Shown: in pieces, positions 1 to 6,946 of the stretch
Layout: each line of letters begins with the position of its first letter
How positions within the stretch are numbered: position 1 is the first letter of the stretch
Assembly: GCA_938039305.1 (NCBI GenBank)
Contig: CALHUZ010000581.1
Coordinates: 1 to 8,972 of the forward strand
Length of the DNA stretch: 8,972 nt
Reading direction: 5' to 3'
Source: an uncultured Saprospiraceae bacterium
GTDB lineage: Bacteria > Bacteroidota > Bacteroidia > Chitinophagales > Saprospiraceae
Made by a program: the position numbers and the translations under genes
Notes under the pieces: model-generated
Database searches by the model: none
What the model was told of the DNA's origin: nothing
What the model saw: the letters and a program-made list of their open reading frames with translations, nothing else

Positions 1-1062
1 AGAAGATCCTACTGCTGCGATCACCGCTGCAAAACAGATGCCCTTGAAGCCCGTTCCGATGAATTCATTAAGCACAAAAGAATAGACCTGATCTCCTTTG
101 TCAAGATTGACGTGCATAGCGTAAGCTACGATACCCGGGATCACTACGATAAGCGGTAATACTAACTTCATCGCTGCCGCAAATGCAATACCATTACGTG
201 CTTCTTTTAGACTTTTAGCCGCAAGTGCTCTTTGAATGATGTACTGATTAGTACCCCAGTAGTAGATATTAGCGATCCACATACCTCCGATAAGAACACT
301 CAGGCCTGGAAGTTTCTCCCATGCATCGACTGTGTCTCCAGAATCATTGGTATACATTAACTCTCCCTTGAAGAGTACCATATTGAATCGATCGCCGACA
401 TCATTATATAGTTGTGATAGTCCAGCCACGAATCCGGCTCCTTCACTATATGCATCAAGAGCGAAGTATGTAGTAGCAAGGCCTCCGGCCACTAAAAAGA
501 ATACCTGAATCAAATCAGTCCATACGACTGTCTTTAGTCCACCAAATATGGAGAACGTCGCAGAGTATAAAGCTAAACCGATAACACCTATATATATATT
601 AACTCCAAGTGTGGTTTGTAGTGTTAGTGCACCGAGATAAAGCACCGATGTGATATTGACAAAGACTATGATAAGGAGCCAAAAGATCGCTAATCCGGTT
701 TTGACATTGCTATCGAATCGTAACTCGACAAATTGGGGCATCGTATAGATGTTCTTTTTCAAGAATACTGGAAGCATCAACCAAGCAACAAGTAGTAGCG
801 TAGCCGCAGCCATAAATTCATATGTCGCTATGGCTAAACCAAATCGGAAACCATCACCTGACATACCAATAAACTGCTCCGCTGAAATATTAGATGCTAT
901 CAATGATCCACCTATGATCCACCAAGGCAGGGATTTACCAGCAAGGAAGTAATCCTTAGAAGTTTCATTGCCTCCTTTGTGTCTTGATATCCAGACACCA
1001 AAAACAACAACAAGTAGGATATAACCTATAAAAAAAGCGTAGTCGATTGTAGTAAAACCCAT
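1..1062 (-). CDS. Sodium/sugar symporter, SSS family, SGLT-like (C-terminus cut by window edge)
   Basis: This is the N-terminal 354 residues of a sodium:solute symporter of the inner membrane, with a LeuT-type fold, that couples sodium influx to uptake of a sugar. The frame is open from the ATG at 1062 to the left edge with no stop; the family is usually about 530-550 residues, so roughly a third is missing. Diagnostic motifs resemble Vibrio SglT: SNISAEQFIGMSG at residues 57-69, YEF at 81-83, IYTMPQFVELRF at about 105-116, NIYYWGTNQYIIQR at 265-278, and a lysine at 299. N58, Q63, E82, N265 and K299 line up from memory with galactose-contacting residues of SglT. The final two residues, S353 and S354, match the paired serines of its sodium site. 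Several hydrophobic helices are visible. Galactose or glucose as substrate is an inference; other sugars or inositol are possible. The start has no clear Shine-Dalgarno sequence, as usual in Bacteroidota. It is divergent from the receptor gene. Confidence 0.93.
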   Translation of the reverse strand, partial: MGFTTIDYAFFIGYILLVVVFGVWISRHKGGNETSKDYFLAGKSLPWWIIGGSLIASNISAEQFIGMSGDGFRFGLAIATYEFMAAATLLLVAWLMLPVFLKKNIYTMPQFVELRFDSNVKTGLAIFWLLIIVFVNITSVLYLGALTLQTTLGVNIYIGVIGLALYSATFSIFGGLKTVVWTDLIQVFFLVAGGLATTYFALDAYSEGAGFVAGLSQLYNDVGDRFNMVLFKGELMYTNDSGDTVDAWEKLPGLSVLIGGMWIANIYYWGTNQYIIQRALAAKSLKEARNGIAFAAAMKLVLPLIVVIPGIVAYAMHVNLDKGDQVYSFVLNEFIGTGFKGICFAAVIAAVGSS

Positions 1063-1206
1063 ATTCAATTTGTCTTGTGGTGAATGTAAAAAAAACTTGT
1101 CTTCTTTACCATTCAAGCCTTCTTTAGCAAGGAAAAAATCTTTTTATTTGCGCTTTTAATCATTGCTAGAACCAATAAGTATACATTGAAAACACTGACA
1201 TATGAA

Positions 1207-1241
1207 ATAAAATACGGATATCATAAGAAAAAACAAAAGTA
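1207..1241 (-). promoter_or_regulatory. Weak candidate promoter for the symporter gene
   Basis: On the minus strand, positions 1241 to 1234 read TACTTTTG, an exact match to the Bacteroidota -7 element TAnnTTTG, but no TTG lies at the right distance upstream. Alternatively, the TTTG at 1237-1234 could serve as the -33 element, followed after 19 bases by TATTTTAT (1214-1207), which matches the -7 consensus at only four of its six fixed positions. Either reading gives a leader of about 140-170 bases. The region is AT-rich, so chance matches are likely. Confidence 0.2.
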
Positions 1242-1342
1242 AATTCTTAATCTGATCATTGGGTCTTCAGAATTAACAGTATTATTGCGAACACTATATC
1301 TGTCTTTCAACCAAAAGAATGGGGAGTGTACTCTGTGTTAAG

Positions 1343-1363
1343 GAAATCTTTAAATAAGATTTC
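1343..1363. promoter_or_regulatory. Perfect 8-bp inverted repeat, possible operator or leader hairpin
   Basis: GAAATCTT (1343-1350) and AAGATTTC (1356-1363) are exact inverse complements around a 5-base TAAAT spacer. The element lies about 75 bases upstream of the receptor start and about 280 bases upstream of the symporter start. There is no following T-run, so it is not an intrinsic terminator. It could be a binding site for a dimeric regulator or a hairpin in the receptor leader; no regulator is encoded in the window. Confidence 0.4.
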
Positions 1364-1438
1364 TGAGATACAGACCAAAACCATACATTTAATCGCGGAT
1401 GATGAAAGTCATCGCTTATTCACTAACAAACAATTTGT

Positions 1439-4400
1439 ATGAAAAATCTTAACTATGTAACAAAGCTACTATCGCTATGTCTGTTCCTGATGGGGACTGG
1501 GCTCGTGATGGGGCAAGGGCAGATAGCCGGAACCATTGTAGATGAGACCGGAGAGGCACTCATCGGTGCTAACGTTATCGTCGCTGGAACAACTGAAGGA
1601 ACTGTCACTGACTTCGATGGTACTTTTAGTTTTAACACTACTCAGTCTTTTCCATTGACTGTCGTGGTTTCTTTTACTGGATACACTTCTCAAGATGTAA
1701 CAGTAGCAGGACCTACTTCTAACTTGGATGTCACTTTGAGTGAGGGAATCCTTTTAGGAGATGACGTAATCATCTCAGCTTCGAGAAGAAGGGAGAAGAT
1801 TCAAGAAGCACCTGCATCTGTATCTGTAATTACGGCACGCAAGATGGCGGCTTCACCTAACGTGAATCCAGCAAGAAATTTGATCAGTATGCCGGGTGTC
1901 ACTGTACAGCAGCAATCTGCAGGTGTAATCAACATCCAGTTGAGAGGAGATGGAGGAATCTTCGGATCAGCTTCATTCCCAATACTTGATTATAGATCAT
2001 TATCTGGTCCTGGACTTGGAACATTTGATGCCTTGAACTCACCTATCAACAACATAGATGTAGAAAGAATCGAAGTTGTAAGAGGACCTGGTTCTGCACT
2101 GTATGGACCTGGTGTTACTTCTGGTGTAGTTCACTTTATCAGTAAAGGAGCTATAGATAATCCTGGAACGACTGTAGAATTAGTAGGTGGTGAATTAGCC
2201 ACTTATGGCTTGGCAGTAAGACATGCAACTAAGGTTTCAGATAAGTTTGGTTTTAAAATCAACGTACAAAAGAAAGGTGGAAATGAATTCACTTTGGATC
2301 CGAATGATCCAGATGATGCTATCCAAATAGCCAGGTTCAGCAGAACAGTTCAGACTCCCGCAGTGACTGGAGGTATAGTGGACGCTACTCAGGCAGGAAG
2401 AACACTTCTTACTGAGGCGGATCTTGACCCAGACGGAGATGGCAATATGATGCAAGATGATTACAATGCTTTCTTATTGAATGCAACTCTTGAGTTTAGA
2501 CCAACTGATGATTTATCAGTCAATATAGCCGGTGGTACTAATAATGCATCGCACGTATTCTATAATTCTCAAGGAGAAGGTCTTTCTCAGGCAACTGAAT
2601 TATGGACACAAGCAAGAGTGCAATGGAAGGGTTTATTCGCCCAAGCATTTTGGTTGAATAATGATGGAGGCTCAGATGAGAATCCTACCTTCTTATATCA
2701 AACAGGAAATACTACGCAGATTGAAAGAACTCAGTTAGAAGCTCAACTTCAATACAATTGGGATATGCCTAGTTTATTGGATGCCAATTTCACAGCAGGG
2801 TTTGACTATCGTCAATCGACCGCCAATACTTTTAATACAGTATATGGTCGTGAAGAAGATGATGATGATTTTGGAATTGTAGGTGCATACTTACAGGGTA
2901 AGTTTGCCTTAGGAGATAAGCTTGATTTAGTGCTTGCAGCTAGAGCTGATAAGTTCAACTTCTTAGATGAAACAGCTTTTCAACCAAGAGCAGTACTTGT
3001 ATACAAGCCAAGCCCGAAGCATACTTTTAGAGGAGGATATAATAAGGCGGTAGGTGCACCTTCCCAACTACAAGTGAATATTGATTTCCCTGTATCATCT
3101 CCAGTACCTGGAGCATTTGATATCTGGTTATTAGGAAATAAAGATGCTCAGACATTTAACAATCCTGTTATTAAGTTGAACGGATTATTAGGTGGGGTTG
3201 AGTTGCCAATAGGAACACCTGGATTGCCTAATGCCGTGACCTATGGTGCAGTAAACGAAGCAGTACTATCACAACTTGTACCTGGGCTTGCTGCTCAAGT
3301 AGGACCAGATCTTGCCAATGCTATTGGAGACTATTTAAGAGGTAACTCTGTAGGAGGAACGACAGGACAGTTTTTCGGATTCAACCTTTTCAACGGCCAA
3401 CCTCTCGGTTTGATAGACGCTCCTCAAGCAAGACTTAGAAATGAGTCAACTTGGGAAATAGGTTACAAAGGACTTATCGGTGATAAGATAGGTGTGATGG
3501 TGGATATCTATAATAAGACAATAGAAAACTCTACTCTCTTCACAGGTATTAGCCCGGCTTATACTTTGCTTGGTTCTGAGACTATAGGTAGTGACCTTGG
3601 TGCAGCAGTTGCAAGTGGTGGAGTAAGAGATCACATTTTTGGATTATTAGGAGGAGCTGCAAATCCAGCTGCAGGACCTACAGCAGATGCTTTGACAGCG
3701 GCTATACAAGGAGCATATACAGCAGGTGGAAACGCTTTTGCAGGTAGCATTGCTCCTCTTATCGCAGGAGGTATACTTGCTACAACACCTACAGATCAGG
3801 TACCTACTAATGGTGTAACTCACCTTGCTGCAGGATATAGAACATTTGATGCATTCTCATATACGGGTGTAGATGCGGGATTAGAATATTATGTCAACCA
3901 AGATTTATCTTTGTTTGCTAACTACTCATATATCTCAGACAATGTTTGGAATCCACAGATCCAAGGAACAGATGGAACTGAACGTACTTCTTCAAGTACA
4001 CCTCTTAACAAGTATAGATTTGGATTCAAGCTTGTACCAGAGTTTGGATGGAGAGCAAATGCAAGTTTCCAACATGATGATTCTTACGAAGTATTCTTGG
4101 GACAATACTCTGGAAATACAGAAGTAAGAAACCTTGTTGATGCAGGTGTAGGTTATAGATTTGATAATGGTTTAGCCCTTGATCTTACAGCTCAGAACCT
4201 ATTTGACAATCAGTATAGATACTTCCCTAACTTTCCTAAACTTGGAAGAAGAGTATTAGGTAAGTTGACTTATACATTTGGTGCTGATGGGCCTTCTGAT
4301 GTAGACGGTGACGGTGTTAAGGATAAGAAAGATGCTTGTCCAAATGAGGCTGGATTAAAAGAATTTAATGGTTGCCCTGACACTGACGGTGACGGTATCA

Positions 4401-5299
4401 TCGATAGCGAAGATAACTGCCCTACAGAAGCAGGAGATATCCTTTACGGAGGTTGTCCTGATTCAGATGGTGACGGAGTAATCGACGGAGATGATGCATG
4501 TCCTAATGATGCAGGTCCACTCGGTGGATGTCCTGATTCAGATGGTGACGGTGTAGCTGACAAAGATGACATGTGTCCTAACGCTTCAGGTACCTTAGGT
4601 GGATGCCCTGATTCGGATGGTGACGGTGTTGCAGATAAAGATGATGCATGTCCTAATGCTTCAGGTCCAGTAGGCGGTTGCCCAGATGGTGACGGTGATG
4701 GCGTAGCAGATAAAGATGATAAGTGTCCTACTGTATCAGCAAGAACGGCAGATGGTTGCCCTTCTGATCCAGATAATGATGGCGTGTCAGGAGCTGCTGA
4801 TAAGTGTCCTAACGATGGAGGTATCGTAGATGCTAACGGTTGCCCTAAGGATACAGATGGTGACGGTGTTGTAGACAACGATGATAAGTGTCCAACTGTA
4901 GGTGGCAATGTAGGTCCTGATGGATGTATTAAGCCAACACCTGCTAAAGCAGTTGAGGTATTTACAAGAGCTTTGACTGATGTTAAGTTTCAGACAGGTC
5001 GTGGTACGATTACAAGAGCATCATATGGTATACTTGATGAGGTAGTTGCTGTGATGGCTGAGTTTCCAGCATTGACGCTTAGTATAGAAGGACATACTGA
5101 TAGCCAAGGTGACGATGATAAGAACATGACATTGTCAACAACAAGAGCTCAAGCAGTTATGACATATCTAACTGAGAAAGGTGTAGATCCAACTCGTATG
5201 AGAGCTGCAGGATTTGGAGAGATTGCTCCGATAGCAGATAACACAACGAGTGCAGGACGTGCTCAAAATAGAAGAGTAGCTCTTAGAGGTTCATTCTAA
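1439..5299 (+). CDS. TonB-dependent receptor fused to TSP3 repeats and an OmpA domain
   Basis: This is an outer-membrane active transporter with an unusual C-terminal extension, 1286 residues in one unbroken frame. Residues 1-26 look like a signal peptide (hydrophobic stretch ending in VMGQ). Residues 28-102 form a CarboxypepD_reg-like beta-sandwich (GTIVDETGEALIGANV, TDFDGTF). The plug follows at about 112-236, with SASRRREKIQEAPASVSVIT and IEVVRGPGSALYGPGVTSGV. The barrel runs to about 947 and ends in the aromatic-rich LTYTF typical of a last barrel strand. Most receptors stop there. Here eight thrombospondin type 3 repeats (954-1163) and an OmpA peptidoglycan-binding domain (about 1172-1286) follow. 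Two long Gly/Ala-rich insertions lie in barrel loops near 545-665 and 700-805. The ligand is unknown; no SusD partner is adjacent. The gene appears monocistronic, closed by a terminator at 5363-5397. Receptor identity is near certain; the role of the fusion, anchoring the receptor to the cell wall, is inferred. Confidence 0.95.
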   Translation: MKNLNYVTKLLSLCLFLMGTGLVMGQGQIAGTIVDETGEALIGANVIVAGTTEGTVTDFDGTFSFNTTQSFPLTVVVSFTGYTSQDVTVAGPTSNLDVTLSEGILLGDDVIISASRRREKIQEAPASVSVITARKMAASPNVNPARNLISMPGVTVQQQSAGVINIQLRGDGGIFGSASFPILDYRSLSGPGLGTFDALNSPINNIDVERIEVVRGPGSALYGPGVTSGVVHFISKGAIDNPGTTVELVGGELATYGLAVRHATKVSDKFGFKINVQKKGGNEFTLDPNDPDDAIQIARFSRTVQTPAVTGGIVDATQAGRTLLTEADLDPDGDGNMMQDDYNAFLLNATLEFRPTDDLSVNIAGGTNNASHVFYNSQGEGLSQATELWTQARVQWKGLFAQAFWLNNDGGSDENPTFLYQTGNTTQIERTQLEAQLQYNWDMPSLLDANFTAGFDYRQSTANTFNTVYGREEDDDDFGIVGAYLQGKFALGDKLDLVLAARADKFNFLDETAFQPRAVLVYKPSPKHTFRGGYNKAVGAPSQLQVNIDFPVSSPVPGAFDIWLLGNKDAQTFNNPVIKLNGLLGGVELPIGTPGLPNAVTYGAVNEAVLSQLVPGLAAQVGPDLANAIGDYLRGNSVGGTTGQFFGFNLFNGQPLGLIDAPQARLRNESTWEIGYKGLIGDKIGVMVDIYNKTIENSTLFTGISPAYTLLGSETIGSDLGAAVASGGVRDHIFGLLGGAANPAAGPTADALTAAIQGAYTAGGNAFAGSIAPLIAGGILATTPTDQVPTNGVTHLAAGYRTFDAFSYTGVDAGLEYYVNQDLSLFANYSYISDNVWNPQIQGTDGTERTSSSTPLNKYRFGFKLVPEFGWRANASFQHDDSYEVFLGQYSGNTEVRNLVDAGVGYRFDNGLALDLTAQNLFDNQYRYFPNFPKLGRRVLGKLTYTFGADGPSDVDGDGVKDKKDACPNEAGLKEFNGCPDTDGDGIIDSEDNCPTEAGDILYGGCPDSDGDGVIDGDDACPNDAGPLGGCPDSDGDGVADKDDMCPNASGTLGGCPDSDGDGVADKDDACPNASGPVGGCPDGDGDGVADKDDKCPTVSARTADGCPSDPDNDGVSGAADKCPNDGGIVDANGCPKDTDGDGVVDNDDKCPTVGGNVGPDGCIKPTPAKAVEVFTRALTDVKFQTGRGTITRASYGILDEVVAVMAEFPALTLSIEGHTDSQGDDDKNMTLSTTRAQAVMTYLTEKGVDPTRMRAAGFGEIAPIADNTTSAGRAQNRRVALRGSF
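4298..4927 (+). repeat. Eight thrombospondin type 3 repeats, three of them 75-bp DNA repeats
   Basis: Residues 954-1163 of the receptor fusion hold eight units of the form DxDGDGVxDxDDxCPxxxGxxxxGCP, each with acidic calcium-binding positions and a pair of cysteines. Units begin at residues 954, 981, 1008, 1033, 1058, 1083, 1109 and 1137. Units 3, 4 and 5 (DNA 4460-4534, 4535-4609, 4610-4684) are exactly 25 residues, or 75 bases, and are very alike at DNA level, suggesting recent duplication. Unit 7 is degenerate, with DPDNDGVSGAADKCP. In OprF-like porins such repeats link a barrel to an OmpA domain; here they link a TonB receptor barrel to one. Confidence 0.95.
4952..5296 (+). other. OmpA-like peptidoglycan-binding domain (C-terminal part of the receptor fusion)
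   Basis: Residues about 1172-1286 match the OmpA C-terminal domain: VKFQTGRGTI at the start, then SIEGHTDSQG at 1215-1224, LSTTRAQAVMTYL at 1232-1244, MRAAGFGEIAPIADN at 1254-1268 and GRAQNRRVAL at 1273-1282. D1221 and R1236 are 15 residues apart and correspond to the aspartate and arginine that hold diaminopimelate in the Acinetobacter OmpA domain (D271, R286). Both are present, so the domain is probably able to bind peptidoglycan. The protein ends shortly after it with a terminal phenylalanine. Confidence 0.93.
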
Positions 5300-5362
5300 G
5301 AATTTAGTATAGTTTGCTTCTACATCAATGTCGGAGTAGAGAATAAATAAACCAACGTTTAC

Positions 5363-5397
5363 AACGGATCATCATTCATTTGATGGTCCGTTTTTTT
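5363..5397 (+). terminator. Rho-independent terminator after the receptor gene
   Basis: AACGGATCATC (5363-5373) pairs with GATGGTCCGTT (5382-5392) across an 8-base loop, with one G-U wobble and otherwise perfect pairing. Seven T residues follow directly from 5391. It sits 64 bases after the receptor stop codon. It isolates the receptor gene from the transhydrogenase operon. Confidence 0.9.
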
Positions 5398-5437
5398 ATT
5401 GGGTATACTGAAGACTTGAGAATTACTACGGATCATA

Positions 5438-5469
5438 TTGTCCATATATCTCATTAAAATATACCTTAG
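5438..5469 (+). promoter_or_regulatory. Candidate promoter of the pnt operon
   Basis: TTG at 5438-5440 and TACCTTAG at 5462-5469 are separated by 21 bases. They resemble the Bacteroidota housekeeping promoter (TTTG, then TAnnTTTG), with one mismatch in the -7 element. The predicted leader would be about 55 bases. It lies downstream of the terminator at 5363-5397, where an operon promoter is expected. AT-richness makes this tentative. Confidence 0.3.
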
Positions 5470-5505
5470 CATTGCGTGCATCCTAAAATTACGGATGGTT
5501 GTGTA

Positions 5506-5517
5506 TTTTAATTAAAA
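5506..5517. repeat. 12-bp perfect palindrome ahead of pntAA
   Basis: TTTTAATTAAAA reads the same on both strands and ends 13 bases before the pntAA start codon. It would fall in the mRNA leader near the ribosome-binding region. It may be an operator or simply an A/T-rich unstructured ribosome-entry region, which is common in Bacteroidota. Confidence 0.3.
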
Positions 5518-5530
5518 GAAACAATCGCTT

Positions 5531-6610
5531 ATGATCATTGGCTTTTTAAAAGAGGGAACGACTGATATAGCTCCCATCGTTCCTAAGAATCAGTCGAAGC
5601 TCAAAGCGATCTGTGAAGAGATTTGGATCGAATCTGGTATCGCAAAAGGCGCGTTTTATGCGGACGATACATTTGCAGAAGCGGCGATCAAAAGTAGAGC
5701 GGATATTATCTCTACCGCTGATGTGATTGTTCAGATCACTCCAGACATCACAGATGAGGAGTATGGGCAAGCGAAGGCCTCGGCTATATTCATCTGTCAG
5801 TATGCACCATTTAACGATGAGAATATTGTAAAAGGCCTTTCGGCAAATGGTGTAAATGCATTTAGCCTTGATATGATTCCTAGGACGTCGCTTGCACAAT
5901 CTATGGATGTGCTTTCTTCGATGGCGTCAGTGGCTGGCTATAAAGCAGTGCTAAGTGCATTGACAATGCTTCCGCGATATGCACCGATGATGATAACGGC
6001 AGCGGGAAGCATAAAGCCATCTAAAGTGTTAGTCATCGGAGCAGGTGTCGCTGGCCTACAAGCCATCGCAACCGCAAGAAGAAATGGTGCCGTAGTGGAA
6101 GCCTTTGATACAAGGGCTGCCGTACGAGAAGAAGTACAAAGTCTTGGTGCTAAGTTCGTAGAAGTAGAGGGCGCAAAAGATGACAAAGATGCTGGTGGAT
6201 ATGCGGTAGAACAATCTGACGAATACAAACAACGACAAGCGGCGCTGATACAAGAAAAATCAAAGGCAGCTGATATTGTAATTACAACAGCACAACTGCG
6301 AGGTCGTCCAGCTCCAAAGTTAGTTACTGAAGACACGGTGAATAACATGAAACCAGGATCTGTAATAGTAGATCTTGCAGCGTCTACTGGTGGTAACTGT
6401 GCGCTTTCGCAAAATGACAAAGTCATACAGCATAATGGGGTTACCATAATTGGAGATTCTAATCTTCCAAATAAGATGCCTCAAGATGCGAGCACTTTGT
6501 ATAGCAACAATATCCTCAATTTTCTAAAGCACATAGTTAAGGAGGGATCTATTGATCTAAACTCAGATGACGAAATACTTAGCAAATCACTGATATCTAA
6601 AAAAGCCTAA
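5531..6610 (+). CDS. pntAA: NAD(P) transhydrogenase alpha subunit, part 1 (NAD(H)-binding domain I)
   Basis: This is the soluble cytoplasmic domain I of proton-translocating transhydrogenase; it binds NAD(H) and passes hydride to NADP+ held by PntB. At 359 residues it fits the separate alpha-1 subunit of three-subunit enzymes rather than the roughly 510-residue fused PntA of E. coli. The motif RTSLAQSMDVLSSMASVAGY lies at 118-137; R118, Q123, D126 and S129 match the R. rubrum NAD-site residues R127, Q132, D135 and S138 with a constant offset of nine. The Rossmann glycines GAGVAG are at 170-175, and D193 in AFDTR matches the NAD-ribose aspartate D202 with the same offset. The GDSNLPNKMPQDAS motif is at 308-321. 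The N-terminus is divergent: the usual ETRVA-type segment is replaced by TDIAPIVP at 11-18. The stop is followed after two bases by pntAB, indicating translational coupling. Confidence 0.96.
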   Translation: MIIGFLKEGTTDIAPIVPKNQSKLKAICEEIWIESGIAKGAFYADDTFAEAAIKSRADIISTADVIVQITPDITDEEYGQAKASAIFICQYAPFNDENIVKGLSANGVNAFSLDMIPRTSLAQSMDVLSSMASVAGYKAVLSALTMLPRYAPMMITAAGSIKPSKVLVIGAGVAGLQAIATARRNGAVVEAFDTRAAVREEVQSLGAKFVEVEGAKDDKDAGGYAVEQSDEYKQRQAALIQEKSKAADIVITTAQLRGRPAPKLVTEDTVNNMKPGSVIVDLAASTGGNCALSQNDKVIQHNGVTIIGDSNLPNKMPQDASTLYSNNILNFLKHIVKEGSIDLNSDDEILSKSLISKKA

Positions 6611-6612
6611 TT

Positions 6613-6927
6613 ATGACACAAATCATGCAGTTCATCAGTGATAATCTATTGCTGATATACTTACTCATTTTTACAGTGATATTGGGATTTGAAGTGATCT
6701 CTAAAGTTCCTACGGTACTCCACACCCCTCTTATGTCGGGAGCGAATGCCATCAGTGGCGTCATTATAATTGGAGCAATTATTCTAATTAGAAGGTCTGC
6801 ACCAGATGATATCTTCTCGCTCGCTTTAGGTACAGTAGCTATTGCTCTGGGGATGATCAATGTTGTCGGAGGGTTCGCTGTGACAGATAGGATGCTGGAG
6901 ATGTTTAAAAAGAAAAAAAAGAGCTAA
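6613..6927 (+). CDS. pntAB: NAD(P) transhydrogenase alpha subunit, part 2 (short membrane subunit)
   Basis: This 104-residue inner-membrane protein is the alpha-2 subunit, which supplies about three helices of the proton-conducting domain II. Hydrophobic stretches lie near 12-29, 45-60 and 68-90. The family signature is clear: TVLHTPLMSGANAISGV at 34-50 and INVVGGFAVTDRMLEMF at 82-98. H37 is the conserved histidine of this segment, which studies of the Thermus enzyme tie to proton transfer. The C-terminus is a lysine tail encoded by an A-rich run that includes eight consecutive A residues (6913-6920). The start lies two bases after the pntAA stop, and pntB begins 19 bases downstream. Its presence as a separate gene defines the three-subunit enzyme type. 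Confidence 0.95.
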   Translation: MTQIMQFISDNLLLIYLLIFTVILGFEVISKVPTVLHTPLMSGANAISGVIIIGAIILIRRSAPDDIFSLALGTVAIALGMINVVGGFAVTDRMLEMFKKKKKS

Positions 6928-6946
6928 TCGCATAAATCAACTGACC

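Larger units (their letters stand above)
1063..1438. other. Divergent intergenic region between symporter and receptor genes
   Basis: This 376-base AT-rich stretch separates two divergently read genes and should hold the promoters of both. I see no coding sequence or RNA gene in it. It contains an 8-bp perfect inverted repeat (1343-1363) and a weak candidate promoter for the symporter on the minus strand. I could not find a clean Bacteroidota promoter (TTTG spaced from TAnnTTTG) for the receptor gene on the plus strand. The two leaders are likely long, roughly 100-200 bases each. Confidence 0.6.

Noticed and set aside
749..952. 67-codon plus-strand frame opposite the symporter gene
   Set aside because: It lies wholly inside the minus-strand symporter, whose translation matches a known family residue by residue; the plus-strand product is low-complexity and unlike known proteins.
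1401..1413. GATGA-AAG-TCATC small hairpin upstream of the receptor start
   Set aside because: Only five pairs with a three-base loop; expected by chance in a region of this size.
1439..1520. Receptor as a lipoprotein because of a cysteine at residue 14
   Set aside because: The cysteine is in the middle of the hydrophobic stretch and LSLC is not a proper lipobox; a standard signal peptide ending near residue 26 fits better.
4277..4300. Receptor and OmpA parts as two genes merged by a sequencing error
   Set aside because: The frame is continuous with no homopolymer, start codon or ribosome-binding site at the junction, and the TSP3 linker fits both sides. Only long reads could fully exclude a chimaeric assembly.
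4444..4908. 154-codon minus-strand frame with a repetitive Ser/Pro-rich product
   Set aside because: It is the antisense of the TSP3 repeats; its repeats are a by-product of the coding repeats on the plus strand.
4298..4927. Regularly spaced repeats as a possible CRISPR array
   Set aside because: The repeats are in frame, code for TSP3 units, and have no unique spacers between conserved repeats.
5938..6447. 169-codon minus-strand frame inside pntAA
   Set aside because: The plus strand encodes a conserved transhydrogenase domain here; the reverse frame has no recognisable domain.
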